A DNA stretch of 64,000 bases. Source: Nannocystis sp. RBIL2 (GTDB lineage: Bacteria > Myxococcota_A > Polyangia > Nannocystales > Nannocystaceae). A model generated the notes under the pieces. That model was not told where the DNA came from. It searched no databases and saw only the letters and a list, made by a program, of their open reading frames with translations. The position numbers were made by a program, and so were the translations under genes. The stretch spans positions 1,760,151 to 1,824,150 of the forward strand of contig NZ_JAPNJW010000002.1 of assembly GCF_026626745.1 (NCBI RefSeq). Reading direction: 5' to 3'. Position 1 is the stretch's first letter. Each line of letters begins with the position of its first letter. Below are positions 17,089 through 25,571 of this stretch, one piece after another.

Positions 17089-19980
17089 TCAGCCGCGCTC
17101 GCTGGGGTCGAGGCCCTGGATCCCCGCCACCATCACTGCGTGCAGGCGCGGCTCGTCGATGTGGGCCGCGATCGCGTCGGCGGTGCGGTCGCGCAGGCGG
17201 ACGATGTCAACGAGCGTCTTGCCCTCCGGCGCGAGGGCCGGCAGCACCTGCACCTCGATCGGGACATGTCGCGGGAGCCATGTCCCATCGTGCAGGGCGC
17301 TGCGAGTGCCGCGCAGCGCGATCGGCACCACCGGCACGCCGAGCTCGGCGGCCAGGCGGAACGCGCCGAGCTTGAACGGCCGCAGCCCCGCCTCGCGGCT
17401 GAACGTGCCCTCCGGGAACACCACCACCGGCGCCCCCGCGCGCAGCACCTCGGCCACCGCCTCGAGCCCCGCCAGCGCCCGCTCCGCCTGCAGACGCTCG
17501 ATCAGCACGTGACCGGCCCGGCGGATCAGCGGCCCGAACGCCCGATTGTCGCGGCACTCGCCCTTGACCACGAAGCGGATCGTGTCGGGCAGCGCCGCCA
17601 GCAGCACGAACGGATCGAGGTAGCTGCAGTGGTTGGGCGCCAGGACACATGGCCCTTCGGGCATGTTCTCGAGGCCAGTCACCTCCGGGCGCAGGCCGAT
17701 GGTCGTCAGCGTCGCGCGCGCCACGTTGCGCGAGAACTTGCGCAGCGGCGCGCCCGACGGGATCAGCCGACCTGCCGCGGTCGAGGCCGCGAGCATGCCG
17801 CCGAAGGTGCCGAGGGCGAAGCTGCCGTACGCGACCTCGCCCGCGCGACCGGCCAGAGCCTTCGCGCGGCGCGGCAGCCCGCGCAGGTACAGCCCCGCGG
17901 CCTGGCGGGCGAACGATCCGTGGCCGCGGCCGAGCTCGCCGGCGAGGTACAGCCGGCGCGTGTCGCCGCGGCGGATCTTCCCGCTCGACGTCTTCGGCAC
18001 CGCTCCGGGCGCAGTCAGCACCACGCGGTCGGGTGGGATCCCCACAGTGCTTGCGATCGCCTCGCCGATCTTCTGCTGCAGCGCCGCGCGGGCCGCGGGC
18101 CGCTCCTCCTTCGTCTCCGCGACCACCACGATCGACTCCGTGCCGCTGCCCTCGTCGCGCACTGCGAACGCCGCCACGCAGCCCTGGCGCACCCCCGGCA
18201 CCGCCCCGGCCGCGGCCTCGAGCTCGTGCGGGTAGTAGTTGCGGCCGCCCTTGATGATCAGGTCCTTCACCCGGCCGGAGATGAACAGCTCGCCCTCGAC
18301 CAGGTAACCGAGGTCGCCCGAGTCGACCCAGCCATCGGCCAGCTTCACCTTCGCGGTCGCCTCCGGGTTGCGGTAGTAGCCCTTGAACGCTGACGGCCCG
18401 CGGAACAGGATCCGGCCCTGGCGGCGGTCCGGCAGCGGCGCCCCGGCCTCGTCGGCGATCCGCACCTCGTGGTTCGGCACCGCCGCGCCGCAGCCGACGA
18501 AGTGCAGCACCTCGCTCTCGGGCGCGCCCTCGGCGGCCGGTCGCGCCTCGCCGCTCGACTCGAACGTCGCGCGCTCGACCTCGTCGACCCGAGGTCCGCG
18601 GCCGGGCGGCGGGAACGTCACCGCGACCATGTTCTCGGCCAGGCCGTAGGCGCAGAACAGCGCCTCGCGGTGAAACCCTGCCGGCGCCAGGTGAGCCGCG
18701 AAGCGGTCGAGCGTGCTCGCCAGGATCGGCTCCGAGCCGTTGAGCAACGCCCGGATCGGGCCCAGCTGCAGCGGCGCGATCGCCTCGGGCGCCACTCGCT
18801 TGACGCACAGGTCGAACGCGAAGTTGGGCGCGCAGGAGATCGTGCCCCTGTACTGCGAGAACGCCTGCAGCCACCGCTCCGGCCGGGCCAGGAACGTCAC
18901 CGGCGACAGGATCACCGTGGGTGTCCCGAAGTACAGGTTCATCAGCCACCCGCCGACCAGCCCCATGTCGTGGTAGAGCGGCAGCCAGCTGACCATCACG
19001 TCGCCGGCCCGCAGCGCGCAGCCCTCGGCCGCCGCGCGGATGTTGGCGAGCACGTTCGCGTGCGTGAGCTCGACGCCCTTGGGGTCGCCGGTGCTGCCCG
19101 ACGTGTACTGCAGCAGCGCGGTGTCCTCGCCGCGCAGGTCGGCCGCCACCGCGGTGTCGAGGCTGGCGTCGGCCAGCGCCTCGTCGACATCGACCACCTG
19201 CCCGAGCGCCGGCACCTGGTCGCGCACCAGCTCGGCGACCCTGGCCGCGCGGGCGAACGTGATCAGCATCTCGGCCTCGGCGTTGGCCAGGATCTTCGCC
19301 TCGCGCTGGATGTACTCGGCGATCCGGTCGAGGCGGAACGGCGGGTACAGCGGCACCGGCACCCCGCCGGCCAGCAGCGCGCCCATGAACGCCGCGAAGT
19401 AGCCGCGCGACGTCGGCAGCATGATCGCCACCTTGCCGCCCGGCCGCAGGCCCCGCCGTCGCAGCGCCGCCGCCACCCGCCCCGCGTCGCGCCGCAGCGC
19501 CGCGTAGGTGATCGCCTCCTCGCGCCCGTCCTCGCGCAACAGCATGACGTGGACCCGCCCCGGCGCGTGCGCGACGTGGTGCTCGAGCGCCTCGATCAGC
19601 GTCTGCGCGGCCGCGGGCGCCGGCGCCGGTGCGTCGGTCGGAAGGGACAGGTCCTCGGGGACATGTGCCTTCGGACCTGCGATCGGGGGCATGTCCGAAG
19701 CGCCATCTCCGCGCGCCTTGCGGGCCAGCGCGACCAGCTGGCGCGGCGTGTCGGCGTCGCTGAGCGCCTCCTCGGGGAACACCACCCCGAGGCGGGCCTC
19801 GAGGCGGCCGAGCAGCTCGACGCGCTCGAGGCTGCCGAGGCCGAGCTCGCGCTCGAGCGACGCGTCGAGGTTGAGGTGGCCGAGGCCGCGTCCGTCGCCG
19901 ACGGCGGAGATGAGCTCGCCGACGACGGCGAGGACCGTGGCCTCCTCGATCGGGCCCGGAGCGGAGGGCGTGCCTTCCAT
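17089..19980 (-). CDS. ACP - acyl-AMP ligase - acyltransferase (PlsC) fusion
   Basis: The 963 residues form three modules. The first is an acyl carrier domain (15-90) with the phosphopantetheine Ser50 in ELGLGSLERVELL. The second is an ANL adenylation domain of the FAAL/long-chain acyl ligase type (about 130-680), with YTSGSTGDPKG (292-302), H336 (LYHDMG), DSGDLGY (553-559) and the catalytic Lys K668 (TSSGKIRR). The third is a PlsC-type acyltransferase (about 760-920) with NHCSYLD (H784, D789) and FPEGTF (855-860). It probably activates a free fatty acid, loads it on its own ACP and transfers it to a lysophospholipid or other acceptor, like Aas with the order reversed and an ACP added. The ATG at 19980 precedes the ACP directly; an extension to 20019 is possible. 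Confidence 0.9.
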   Translation of the reverse strand: MEGTPSAPGPIEEATVLAVVGELISAVGDGRGLGHLNLDASLERELGLGSLERVELLGRLEARLGVVFPEEALSDADTPRQLVALARKARGDGASDMPPIAGPKAHVPEDLSLPTDAPAPAPAAAQTLIEALEHHVAHAPGRVHVMLLREDGREEAITYAALRRDAGRVAAALRRRGLRPGGKVAIMLPTSRGYFAAFMGALLAGGVPVPLYPPFRLDRIAEYIQREAKILANAEAEMLITFARAARVAELVRDQVPALGQVVDVDEALADASLDTAVAADLRGEDTALLQYTSGSTGDPKGVELTHANVLANIRAAAEGCALRAGDVMVSWLPLYHDMGLVGGWLMNLYFGTPTVILSPVTFLARPERWLQAFSQYRGTISCAPNFAFDLCVKRVAPEAIAPLQLGPIRALLNGSEPILASTLDRFAAHLAPAGFHREALFCAYGLAENMVAVTFPPPGRGPRVDEVERATFESSGEARPAAEGAPESEVLHFVGCGAAVPNHEVRIADEAGAPLPDRRQGRILFRGPSAFKGYYRNPEATAKVKLADGWVDSGDLGYLVEGELFISGRVKDLIIKGGRNYYPHELEAAAGAVPGVRQGCVAAFAVRDEGSGTESIVVVAETKEERPAARAALQQKIGEAIASTVGIPPDRVVLTAPGAVPKTSSGKIRRGDTRRLYLAGELGRGHGSFARQAAGLYLRGLPRRAKALAGRAGEVAYGSFALGTFGGMLAASTAAGRLIPSGAPLRKFSRNVARATLTTIGLRPEVTGLENMPEGPCVLAPNHCSYLDPFVLLAALPDTIRFVVKGECRDNRAFGPLIRRAGHVLIERLQAERALAGLEAVAEVLRAGAPVVVFPEGTFSREAGLRPFKLGAFRLAAELGVPVVPIALRGTRSALHDGTWLPRHVPIEVQVLPALAPEGKTLVDIVRLRDRTADAIAAHIDEPRLHAVMVAGIQGLDPSERG

Positions 19981-20059
19981 GCCGGGGACGATACCCGATC
20001 CGGGGCCCCGCGCAGTCACGCCCGCGGCGGGCCCAAGCGCACGCGCGGGCGGCCGCGGC

Positions 20060-21523
20060 TCACTGCAGCTTGAACTCGATGCGGCGGTTCTTGGCCTTGC
20101 CGGTCTTGGTGTTGTTGTCGGCGATCGGCTCGTCGGGGCCGGCGCCGCGGGTCGTGATCCGCGCGGGGTCGATCCCCTTGTCGGTCATGTACTTCTTGAC
20201 CGCGTCGGCGCGCCGCTTCGACAGGTCGACGTTGTGGTCGCGGTCGCCGGAGCTGTCGGTGTGACCGCTGATCTCGACCTTCACCGACGGGAAGTCCTTC
20301 AGCACCTTGACCGCGTTGTCGAGCGTCGACTTCGACGCCTTCTTGATCGAGTCCTTGTCGCTGTCGAAGAAGATGCCCTTGATGACGCCGGTGAACTTGG
20401 TGACCGCGCGCGGCACCTCGTCGGCGCAGCCGTCGTCGTCCTGGTAGTTGTTGCGGGTCTCCGGGATCGCCGGGCACTTGTCGTCGCGGTCGGGGATCCC
20501 GTCCTTGTCCTTGTCGGGCAGCGGGCAGCCGTCGGGCGCGATGCCCTTGTCGTCGGGGCACTTGTCCTTGCTGTCGACGAAGCCGTCGCCGTCGCGGTCC
20601 TTCTCCGGGCAGCCGTCGGGCGCGATGCCCGGCTCCTGCGGGCAGGCGTCGACCGAGTCGAGGAAGCCGTCGCCGTCGGCGTCGCCCTCGACCGCCACCG
20701 GACAGCCTTCGGGCGCCACGCCCGGGATCGTCGGGCACTTGTCGACCGAGTCCTTGAACCCGTCGCCGTCGCTGTCCGGGTCGTCCTTGGCCGCCGGCTG
20801 CTTCTTGCGCAGCACGAACGACAGCCCGAGCAGCACCTCGAGGTGGTGCGTGCGACCGCCGTCGACCCCGTACTGCGCGGTCGCGTTGTCGCGGACGTCG
20901 AGGCGCAACGCGAGATAGTTGTTGATGTAGAACTTCACGCCGCCGCCGAAGTGGATCACCGGGTCGACGTCGCCGCCGAGGCCCGACGTGCCCAGGAGCC
21001 CTGCGCCGATCAGGACGAACGGCGAGATCCGGTACGGCAGCTGGGCCAGCGCGTAGCCGCGGAAGCCGCCGAGCACCGCCCCCTTGCCGTCGTTCTCGGT
21101 CCGGGTCGGCATGATCGCGCCCTCGAGCTCGAGCCCGAGGAACGACAGCGGATAGAAGCCCGCGCGCAGGCCGATGTCGGGCGCGATCGTCTTGTACCGC
21201 TGCCAGTTGGGCGGCTCGCCCGGCAGCGGCGGCAGGTACAGCTCGTGGTCGCGGGCCGGGAACATCAGGCCGGCGAAGATCCCGAACTCGCCCGACATCG
21301 CCGTCGGCCGGTAGCGCTTGATCCACGGCACCCCGCTGCGATCCTTCGCCTTCTTCTCGCGCTTCTTCTTGCCGGCCTTGGTGTCGCCCGTGGCCTCGGC
21401 GCCGGCCGGCGACAGCGAGATCGATCCCTCCGCCTTCGCGCCCTCCGGCTCTTGCGCCGCCGCCGGCAGCGAGAGCGACGAGAGGACCACAGCAGCGGCG
21501 ACGGGGAGCGAGAGCTTGGACAT
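20060..21523 (-). CDS. OmpA-family outer-membrane protein with thrombospondin type-3 repeats
   Basis: The 487 residues start with a Sec signal peptide (MSKLSLPVAAAVVLSSLSLPAAAQ). A beta-barrel-like region follows (about 70-260). Four Ca-binding TSP type-3 repeats (DSDGDGFKDSVDKCP, DADGDGFLDSVDACP, DRDGDGFVDSKDKCP, DKDKDGIPDRDDKCP) come next. The C-terminal OmpA peptidoglycan-binding domain has FDSDKDSIKKAS, VEISGHTDSSGDRDHNVDLSKRRA and NRRIEFKLQ. It would link outer membrane and peptidoglycan. The real ATG is at 21523; sequence further upstream is not signal-like. It stands alone between the acyltransferase fusion and a divergent ArsC-like gene. Confidence 0.93.
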   Translation of the reverse strand: MSKLSLPVAAAVVLSSLSLPAAAQEPEGAKAEGSISLSPAGAEATGDTKAGKKKREKKAKDRSGVPWIKRYRPTAMSGEFGIFAGLMFPARDHELYLPPLPGEPPNWQRYKTIAPDIGLRAGFYPLSFLGLELEGAIMPTRTENDGKGAVLGGFRGYALAQLPYRISPFVLIGAGLLGTSGLGGDVDPVIHFGGGVKFYINNYLALRLDVRDNATAQYGVDGGRTHHLEVLLGLSFVLRKKQPAAKDDPDSDGDGFKDSVDKCPTIPGVAPEGCPVAVEGDADGDGFLDSVDACPQEPGIAPDGCPEKDRDGDGFVDSKDKCPDDKGIAPDGCPLPDKDKDGIPDRDDKCPAIPETRNNYQDDDGCADEVPRAVTKFTGVIKGIFFDSDKDSIKKASKSTLDNAVKVLKDFPSVKVEISGHTDSSGDRDHNVDLSKRRADAVKKYMTDKGIDPARITTRGAGPDEPIADNNTKTGKAKNRRIEFKLQ

Positions 21524-21729
21524 GACGCGGACTCGGGAAGGAGGCACCGCGCCGGCGACGCGCGGCAAAAACTCTTGTACATGCGTTCGTCGGCGCTGCC
21601 TAGGCAGCGCCAGCCCCCGGTGCGGCCGCGGAGCTCCGGCCGGACCGCCGCGCATGGTCCTCCGGACAGGCGCGGGCGACCTCCCCAGTCCGCGCGCGCC
21701 AGCGCCCCTGTGGTACGGTCCCGCGCGCC

Positions 21730-22095
21730 ATGACGGCCGTCCTCTTCGCCCATCCTCGCTGCGACACCTGCCGCAACGCGCGGCGCTGGCTCGACACGCA
21801 CCACGTCGCCTACGACGTCGTCGACCTCACCGTCCGCGCGCCGACCTCCGCCGAGCTGCGCGCGATCCAGCAGAACTCCGGTCTGCCGGCGCGCAAGCTG
21901 TTCAACACCTCCGGCCAGGCCTACCGCGCCGGCGGCTTCGGCGAGCGGATCAAGACAATGGACGACGACGCCATGATCGCCGCGCTGGCGGCCGACGGTC
22001 TGCTCGTCAAGCGCCCGATCTTCACTCGCGACGCCCTCGCCCTGGTCGGCTTCTCCGCAGACGCCTACGCGCGCGCTCGCCTGAGCGCCCTGTAA
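21730..22095 (+). CDS. ArsC/Spx-family thioredoxin-fold protein
   Basis: The 121-residue protein opens FAHPRCDTCRNARRWLD, with the CxxC pair C11 and C14 at the position used by ArsC, YffB and Spx. The middle motif GLPARKLFNTSGQAYR and the end segment LLVKRPIFTRD correspond to the conserved LFRKS/NTSG and K-RP regions. The CxxC and NTSG pattern is closer to the YffB/MgsR-like branch than to true arsenate reductases, and no ars genes are nearby. A redox or regulatory role is therefore as likely as arsenate reduction. Confidence 0.88.
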   Translation: MTAVLFAHPRCDTCRNARRWLDTHHVAYDVVDLTVRAPTSAELRAIQQNSGLPARKLFNTSGQAYRAGGFGERIKTMDDDAMIAALAADGLLVKRPIFTRDALALVGFSADAYARARLSAL

Positions 22096-22181
22096 GAGCC
22101 CGCGCGGGCCGGTCGTTGGGGGACCGCCGGCACGCACCGCGAGCCTTCGCTCCGCGGTGCGCCGGGTCCCCAGGTTTTGCC

Positions 22182-22775
22182 ATGACCGCCCTCGCCTATC
22201 CCCGCCCCGTCCGCCTGCCGGCCTCCGCCAAGCTGGCCCTCCTCGCCCTCCTCGCCGCCCTCGCCGTGATCACGCCCCGGCCCGCGCGCGCCAGTGAGGG
22301 CGAGGTCGCTACCGACTTCAAGCGCGGTCCGTTCGCCGAGTTCGCCTGGCGCCCCGCCCTCGTGCCGCTGCGCAACGACGCCATGCCGGCCGCGCGCACG
22401 CACATGCTCCTCGGCGCCCGCCTGTCGCCCGCGGTCGTGCTCGGCACCATGGCCCACGTGACGCTCTACTTCGACAAGGACCAGAAGGTCGGCGCCGGCC
22501 TCGACGCGATGATCCAGGTCAACGTCACCCGCGGCTTCTATCTCCGCACCGGCGTCGGCGCGATCAGCCACGTCCCCATCGCCCGCGAGGTCACCACGCG
22601 CACCCCCGGCTACGGCGGTCAGGTCGGCCTCGGCTACGCCTTCCGCCTCGGCAAGAACACCGGCAAGGGCCCCGGCGCCGCGCTCGCTCTCGGCGCCGAC
22701 TACGACCTCCGGATCCTCCCCGACAAGCGCCGCCGCGGCATCTTCGTCCTCGGCCTCTCCTTCATGTTCGGATGA
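22182..22775 (+). CDS. Small predicted outer-membrane beta-barrel protein
   Basis: The 197 residues begin with a signal peptide (about residues 1-38, ending PRPARAS). The rest is made of short alternating amphipathic strands (ARTHMLLGARLSPAVVLG, GFYLRTGVGAISHV, GYGGQVGLGYAFRLG, GIFVLGLSFMFG) and ends in a terminal aromatic, typical of an outer-membrane barrel of about eight strands. I do not recognise a family. It follows the ArsC-like gene by 86 bases. The last 12 codons are partly duplicated, in degraded form, about 130 bases downstream. Confidence 0.75.
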   Translation: MTALAYPRPVRLPASAKLALLALLAALAVITPRPARASEGEVATDFKRGPFAEFAWRPALVPLRNDAMPAARTHMLLGARLSPAVVLGTMAHVTLYFDKDQKVGAGLDAMIQVNVTRGFYLRTGVGAISHVPIAREVTTRTPGYGGQVGLGYAFRLGKNTGKGPGAALALGADYDLRILPDKRRRGIFVLGLSFMFG

Positions 22776-23013
22776 AGCCCGTCGGTCCTCGCCTCGATGG
22801 CCGACGCTCCGCGAAGCTCACTCATGTTCGCATGAGCCCGCGCGGTCGACCGAGCCGCGAATCAGTCGCATCTTCCTCCTCGGCCTCGCGTTCGACCCCG
22901 GCCGCGTTTGCCGACCGAGTGAAAACCACTCGCGTGACGAGAGAGCATCGCGTCCTTCTCACGCCCGCCCGCGCGCGGCGATGCCTCGCGCGTGTCGCTC
23001 CTTCGCTCGCGCC
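22776..23013. other. Intergenic region with two UUCG-type hairpins
   Basis: No gene is seen. CTTCAT/ATGAAG arms overlap the stop of the preceding gene (22768-22785). CTCATG-TTCG-CATGAG forms a perfect hairpin near 22820-22835. The stretch near 22867-22895 resembles the end of the preceding gene and may be a decayed tandem duplicate. Confidence 0.45.
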
Positions 23014-24246
23014 TCAGGTCCGATTCGCGACCACCGCGGTCACCAGCGCCTCGATCGCCCGCCGCACTCGCGCCGTGCTCTCGTAGCAGGGGGCGCCCAG
23101 CCGCAGCAGCGGCGCTCGCTTGCCCGCGCGGCGATCGATCACGCAGCGCAGGTGGATCCCCGCCGGGTGCAGCGCCATGCACACCGCCTCGACGTCGATC
23201 CCCGGCAGCGCCACGCTCACCGTCGCCAGCAGTTGTTCGGCAGTCGGCGGCGCCTCGCGCTCCTCGCCGGACATCGCATCGAAGAATTGATGCGCTACCC
23301 CGGCCGCGAGCAGTCGATCGTGGAGCTCGCGCGCCGACCAGGCCGCCAGAGTCCGGCTCCGCTTGAGCGCGACGTGTCCGAGCGCCGCGTGCAGATCGAG
23401 CGCCGCGGCCAGCCCTGCATACACCGAGAAATCGTGCGCCCCGCGCCGCTCGAGCCCTCCGCCCTCCTCGCCGTCGCCGGCCAGCAGCGCCAGCTCGGCG
23501 CGCGCCCGCGGGGACGTCCACGCGAAGCCGACGCCCGGCGGTCCGAACAGCCACTTGTGCCCGCTCGCCACCACCACGTCGGCCCCCGTCAGCGCCGGCG
23601 GCACCAGACCGACTGCCTGCGCCGCGTCGACGATTACAAAGACCTCCGGCGCCGCCGCGCGCACCGCCGCCGCGATCTCCCGCACCGGGACGACCTGCCC
23701 GATCGTACATGTCACTTGCGACAGCAGCAGGACGGCCGGCCGCTGCGCCGCTGCGATCGCCCCGGCGGCTGCCGGATCGCGCAGCGCCGCGTGGGGCAGG
23801 AGCGCCGTACGAAAATCTCGCTCGAACGCCGCCGTCGCCGAAGGATGCTCGTGCTCGCTCGTCAGCACCAGCGGCGTCTCGCCGTCCCCCCGCCGCTCGC
23901 GCAACGCGCACGCGATCGTCCGCAGGGCCTCGCGGGTCCCGACCGTCAGCGCCGGCGGATCGCCGCCCCACAGCGCAGCCGCCAGCGCGCGGGCCCGCCG
24001 ACGCTCCGCCCGCCCGCGCTGCACCTGTCCGTCAGGATAGGCGAACAGCTCGTCGTCCCAGAAGCCCTGCATCGCCGCCCGCACCGCCTGCGCCGGCGTG
24101 GCGATCGAGCCCGGATCGAGGTTGATGCGCGCCCCGGGGAATTGGCGCACGCGCAACCTGTCCCAGAGGTCCTGGTCTTCGGGGCGCTCACGCAGCGCGC
24201 CGAGCACCGACTCCCCGGGCGACCGCCGCCCGCTCGCCTCCGTCAC
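23014..24246 (-). CDS. Class V aminotransferase / cysteine-desulfurase-like PLP enzyme
   Basis: The 410-residue PLP fold-type I enzyme has its Schiff-base lysine at K231 in VASGHKWLFGPPGVGF and the pyridine-nitrogen aspartate at D207 in VIVDAAQAVG. STTAAF-type contacts fall in TSEHEHPSATAAF. There is no obvious catalytic cysteine loop as in NifS/SufS, so it could be an isopenicillin-N-epimerase-like or related enzyme rather than a desulfurase. The GTG at 24246 has GGAGG a few bases upstream; extension to 24384 gives only Arg/Gly-rich sequence. No linked pathway genes are seen. Confidence 0.85.
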   Translation of the reverse strand: MTEASGRRSPGESVLGALRERPEDQDLWDRLRVRQFPGARINLDPGSIATPAQAVRAAMQGFWDDELFAYPDGQVQRGRAERRRARALAAALWGGDPPALTVGTREALRTIACALRERRGDGETPLVLTSEHEHPSATAAFERDFRTALLPHAALRDPAAAGAIAAAQRPAVLLLSQVTCTIGQVVPVREIAAAVRAAAPEVFVIVDAAQAVGLVPPALTGADVVVASGHKWLFGPPGVGFAWTSPRARAELALLAGDGEEGGGLERRGAHDFSVYAGLAAALDLHAALGHVALKRSRTLAAWSARELHDRLLAAGVAHQFFDAMSGEEREAPPTAEQLLATVSVALPGIDVEAVCMALHPAGIHLRCVIDRRAGKRAPLLRLGAPCYESTARVRRAIEALVTAVVANRT

Positions 24247-24381
24247 CGGACGCCCTCCGCCACTGCACCAGAGTAGACCGCCGCGCGCGCTCGCGGGGGC
24301 TCGATCCACCGCGCCGATCCGCGCCTCCGCATCCGCGCGTCCCCGCGCGCCGCGAAGCAGCGCCGGATCGACCTCGCATGA

Positions 24382-24399
24382 CATGTCTTTTAAGACATG
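24382..24399. repeat. Dispersed hairpin repeat (CATGTCTT variant)
   Basis: CATGTCTT and AAGACATG form eight-base arms with a two-base centre, or seven-base arms with a TTTA loop. It lies upstream of the aminotransferase gene, in an AT-richer island (24382-24425). Confidence 0.75.
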
Positions 24400-24608
24400 C
24401 TCTTACAGCCATATAAATTCTCGCGAAGCCGGGCCGACGCCCGTTCTCACGAGCGTCGCCCCACCCTGCGGACCGTCCGTGGCAGCGGGTCGCGCCGCCC
24501 CCATGCGTGAATGGCCCTCGTCACCTCACCAGACACACTCACCAGCGCCGAGCGCCCCGCGAAGCGCCGAGCACCCCCCGTCACCTGACGAGCGCCCCTT
24601 CTTTTCTC

Positions 24609-24633
24609 TTAAAATCCTCGCCGCTCTGGCGAG
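24609..24633 (-). terminator. Possible intrinsic terminator after the cysteine-rich gene
   Basis: Read on the minus strand, CTCGCC and GGCGAG form a six-base stem with a five-base loop (24617-24633), followed by GATTTTAAG. The T run is only four bases, so it would be weak. It starts five bases after the stop codon of the gene at 24638-25267. Confidence 0.4.
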
Positions 24634-24637
24634 CGCC

Positions 24638-25267
24638 TCACAACGAGTTCTGCAGCACGCACTCGCCGGCGACGCAGCGCGCGACCTTGGCCGTGCACTG
24701 GTCGATCGCCACGCATGGCACCTCGTCGGGCGGCACCGGGCACTGCGCCAGCCGGTCGACGCAATCGGTGGCGATCGCCAGCTCGTGGCCGCCCAGGCTG
24801 CACGGGCAGCAACCTCCCACCACCTTGCTGCAGTCCTCGTCGTTGACGCAGGCGCAGCGCGGCTCTTGCTTGCACTGGCACACCTCGCAGCCGCGCTCGT
24901 CGGTGTCGAACCCGAACGGACACAGCAGCTTGCACAGGACAGGCTGGCACTGCGCGGCAGCGTCGACGCAGACCCCGCCGCCGCAGTCGAGGCTGCAGGT
25001 CGTCTGGCCCGTCTGAGGATCGCAGGCACACAACGAGGGCACGCACTGCGGGCCTTTTTGGCACACCTGTCCTTCAGGACACCCCGACTGCACGCACCCC
25101 GGCTGCCTGAACCCCTCGCACGGCCCCCCGATGGCGGCCGTGTCGATCCCGGTCGGCGGGGCTGCCATCGGCACCGCCTCCGCCGCCTGCACCACCACGC
25201 CGGACGGCAGGATGTCGCACGCCAGCGCCGCCGCCGACAGGACCACCGACAATGGCAGAGATCGCAT
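24638..25267 (-). CDS. Secreted cysteine-rich antistasin-like protein (paralogue 1)
   Basis: The 209-residue protein has an N-terminal export signal (MRSLPLSVVLSAAALAC; the Cys at 17 could be a lipidation site). The mature part carries about 30 cysteines: GCPEGQVCQKGPQC, LCACDPQTGQTTCSLDCGGGVC, an antistasin-type segment CPFGFDTDERGCEVCQC, then CACVNDEDC and CCPCSLGG. Such domains bind or inhibit proteases in animals; the role here is unknown. It has AAGGAG just before the ATG. It shares domain order and most Cys positions with the gene at 25572-26432, so the two are tandem paralogues. One CPEGQ motif is encoded by a dispersed hairpin repeat (25068-25081). Confidence 0.85.
   Translation of the reverse strand: MRSLPLSVVLSAAALACDILPSGVVVQAAEAVPMAAPPTGIDTAAIGGPCEGFRQPGCVQSGCPEGQVCQKGPQCVPSLCACDPQTGQTTCSLDCGGGVCVDAAAQCQPVLCKLLCPFGFDTDERGCEVCQCKQEPRCACVNDEDCSKVVGGCCPCSLGGHELAIATDCVDRLAQCPVPPDEVPCVAIDQCTAKVARCVAGECVLQNSL
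25068..25081. repeat. Dispersed hairpin repeat, in coding sequence
   Basis: Perfect TGTCC-TTCA-GGACA inside the cysteine-rich gene; on the minus strand it encodes CPEGQ. Confidence 0.75.
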
Positions 25268-25444
25268 CTTCGGACTCCTTCGACGCAGCGTGGCCCGGCC
25301 CCCCGCCCGCGCAAGCCCGCGAGCCGGCCGCCTTCCGTCGCCGGTCCGCCGCCGCGGCGCCTCCGCTCGGCCCGCTGCCCGCCCGCAGCGCCCCCGTCGC
25401 GGCGGCCCGCCCGCTCAGCGGCCCGAGCCTCCGCTGCGGAAGTG

Positions 25445-25500
25445 CATGTTCAAAAGAACATGTCCCTTAGAACATTTCTCGAAGGACGTGTCCTCGAGCC
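25445..25500. repeat. Hairpin repeat cluster between paralogues
   Basis: CATGTTC-AAAA-GAACATG (25445-25462) is a perfect seven-base-arm, four-base-loop hairpin. It is followed by ATGTCCCTTAGAACAT and GGACGTGTCC units. The rest of the 304-base spacer 25268-25571 is GC-rich with no gene. Confidence 0.8.
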
Positions 25501-25571
25501 GCGGCGCTCCGCCGCGTCCGGGGCGAACCGCCGCAGGAGCTCGCCCCCGCGACGCCCGCCCCGGCGCCGCG

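Larger units (their letters stand above)
24247..24637. other. Intergenic region, 391 bases
   Basis: It holds the hairpin at 24382-24399, an AT-rich patch CATATAAATTC at about 24411-24421 that could be a promoter -10 region, and two loosely repeated stretches of GAGCGCCCC/GTCACCTCAC words near 24520-24600. No coding sequence is supported. Confidence 0.45.

Noticed and set aside
16742..17512. Plus-strand frame of 256 residues crossing the gap before the fusion gene
   Set aside because: It is Ser/Arg-rich, mostly antisense to the acyltransferase end and has no family pattern.
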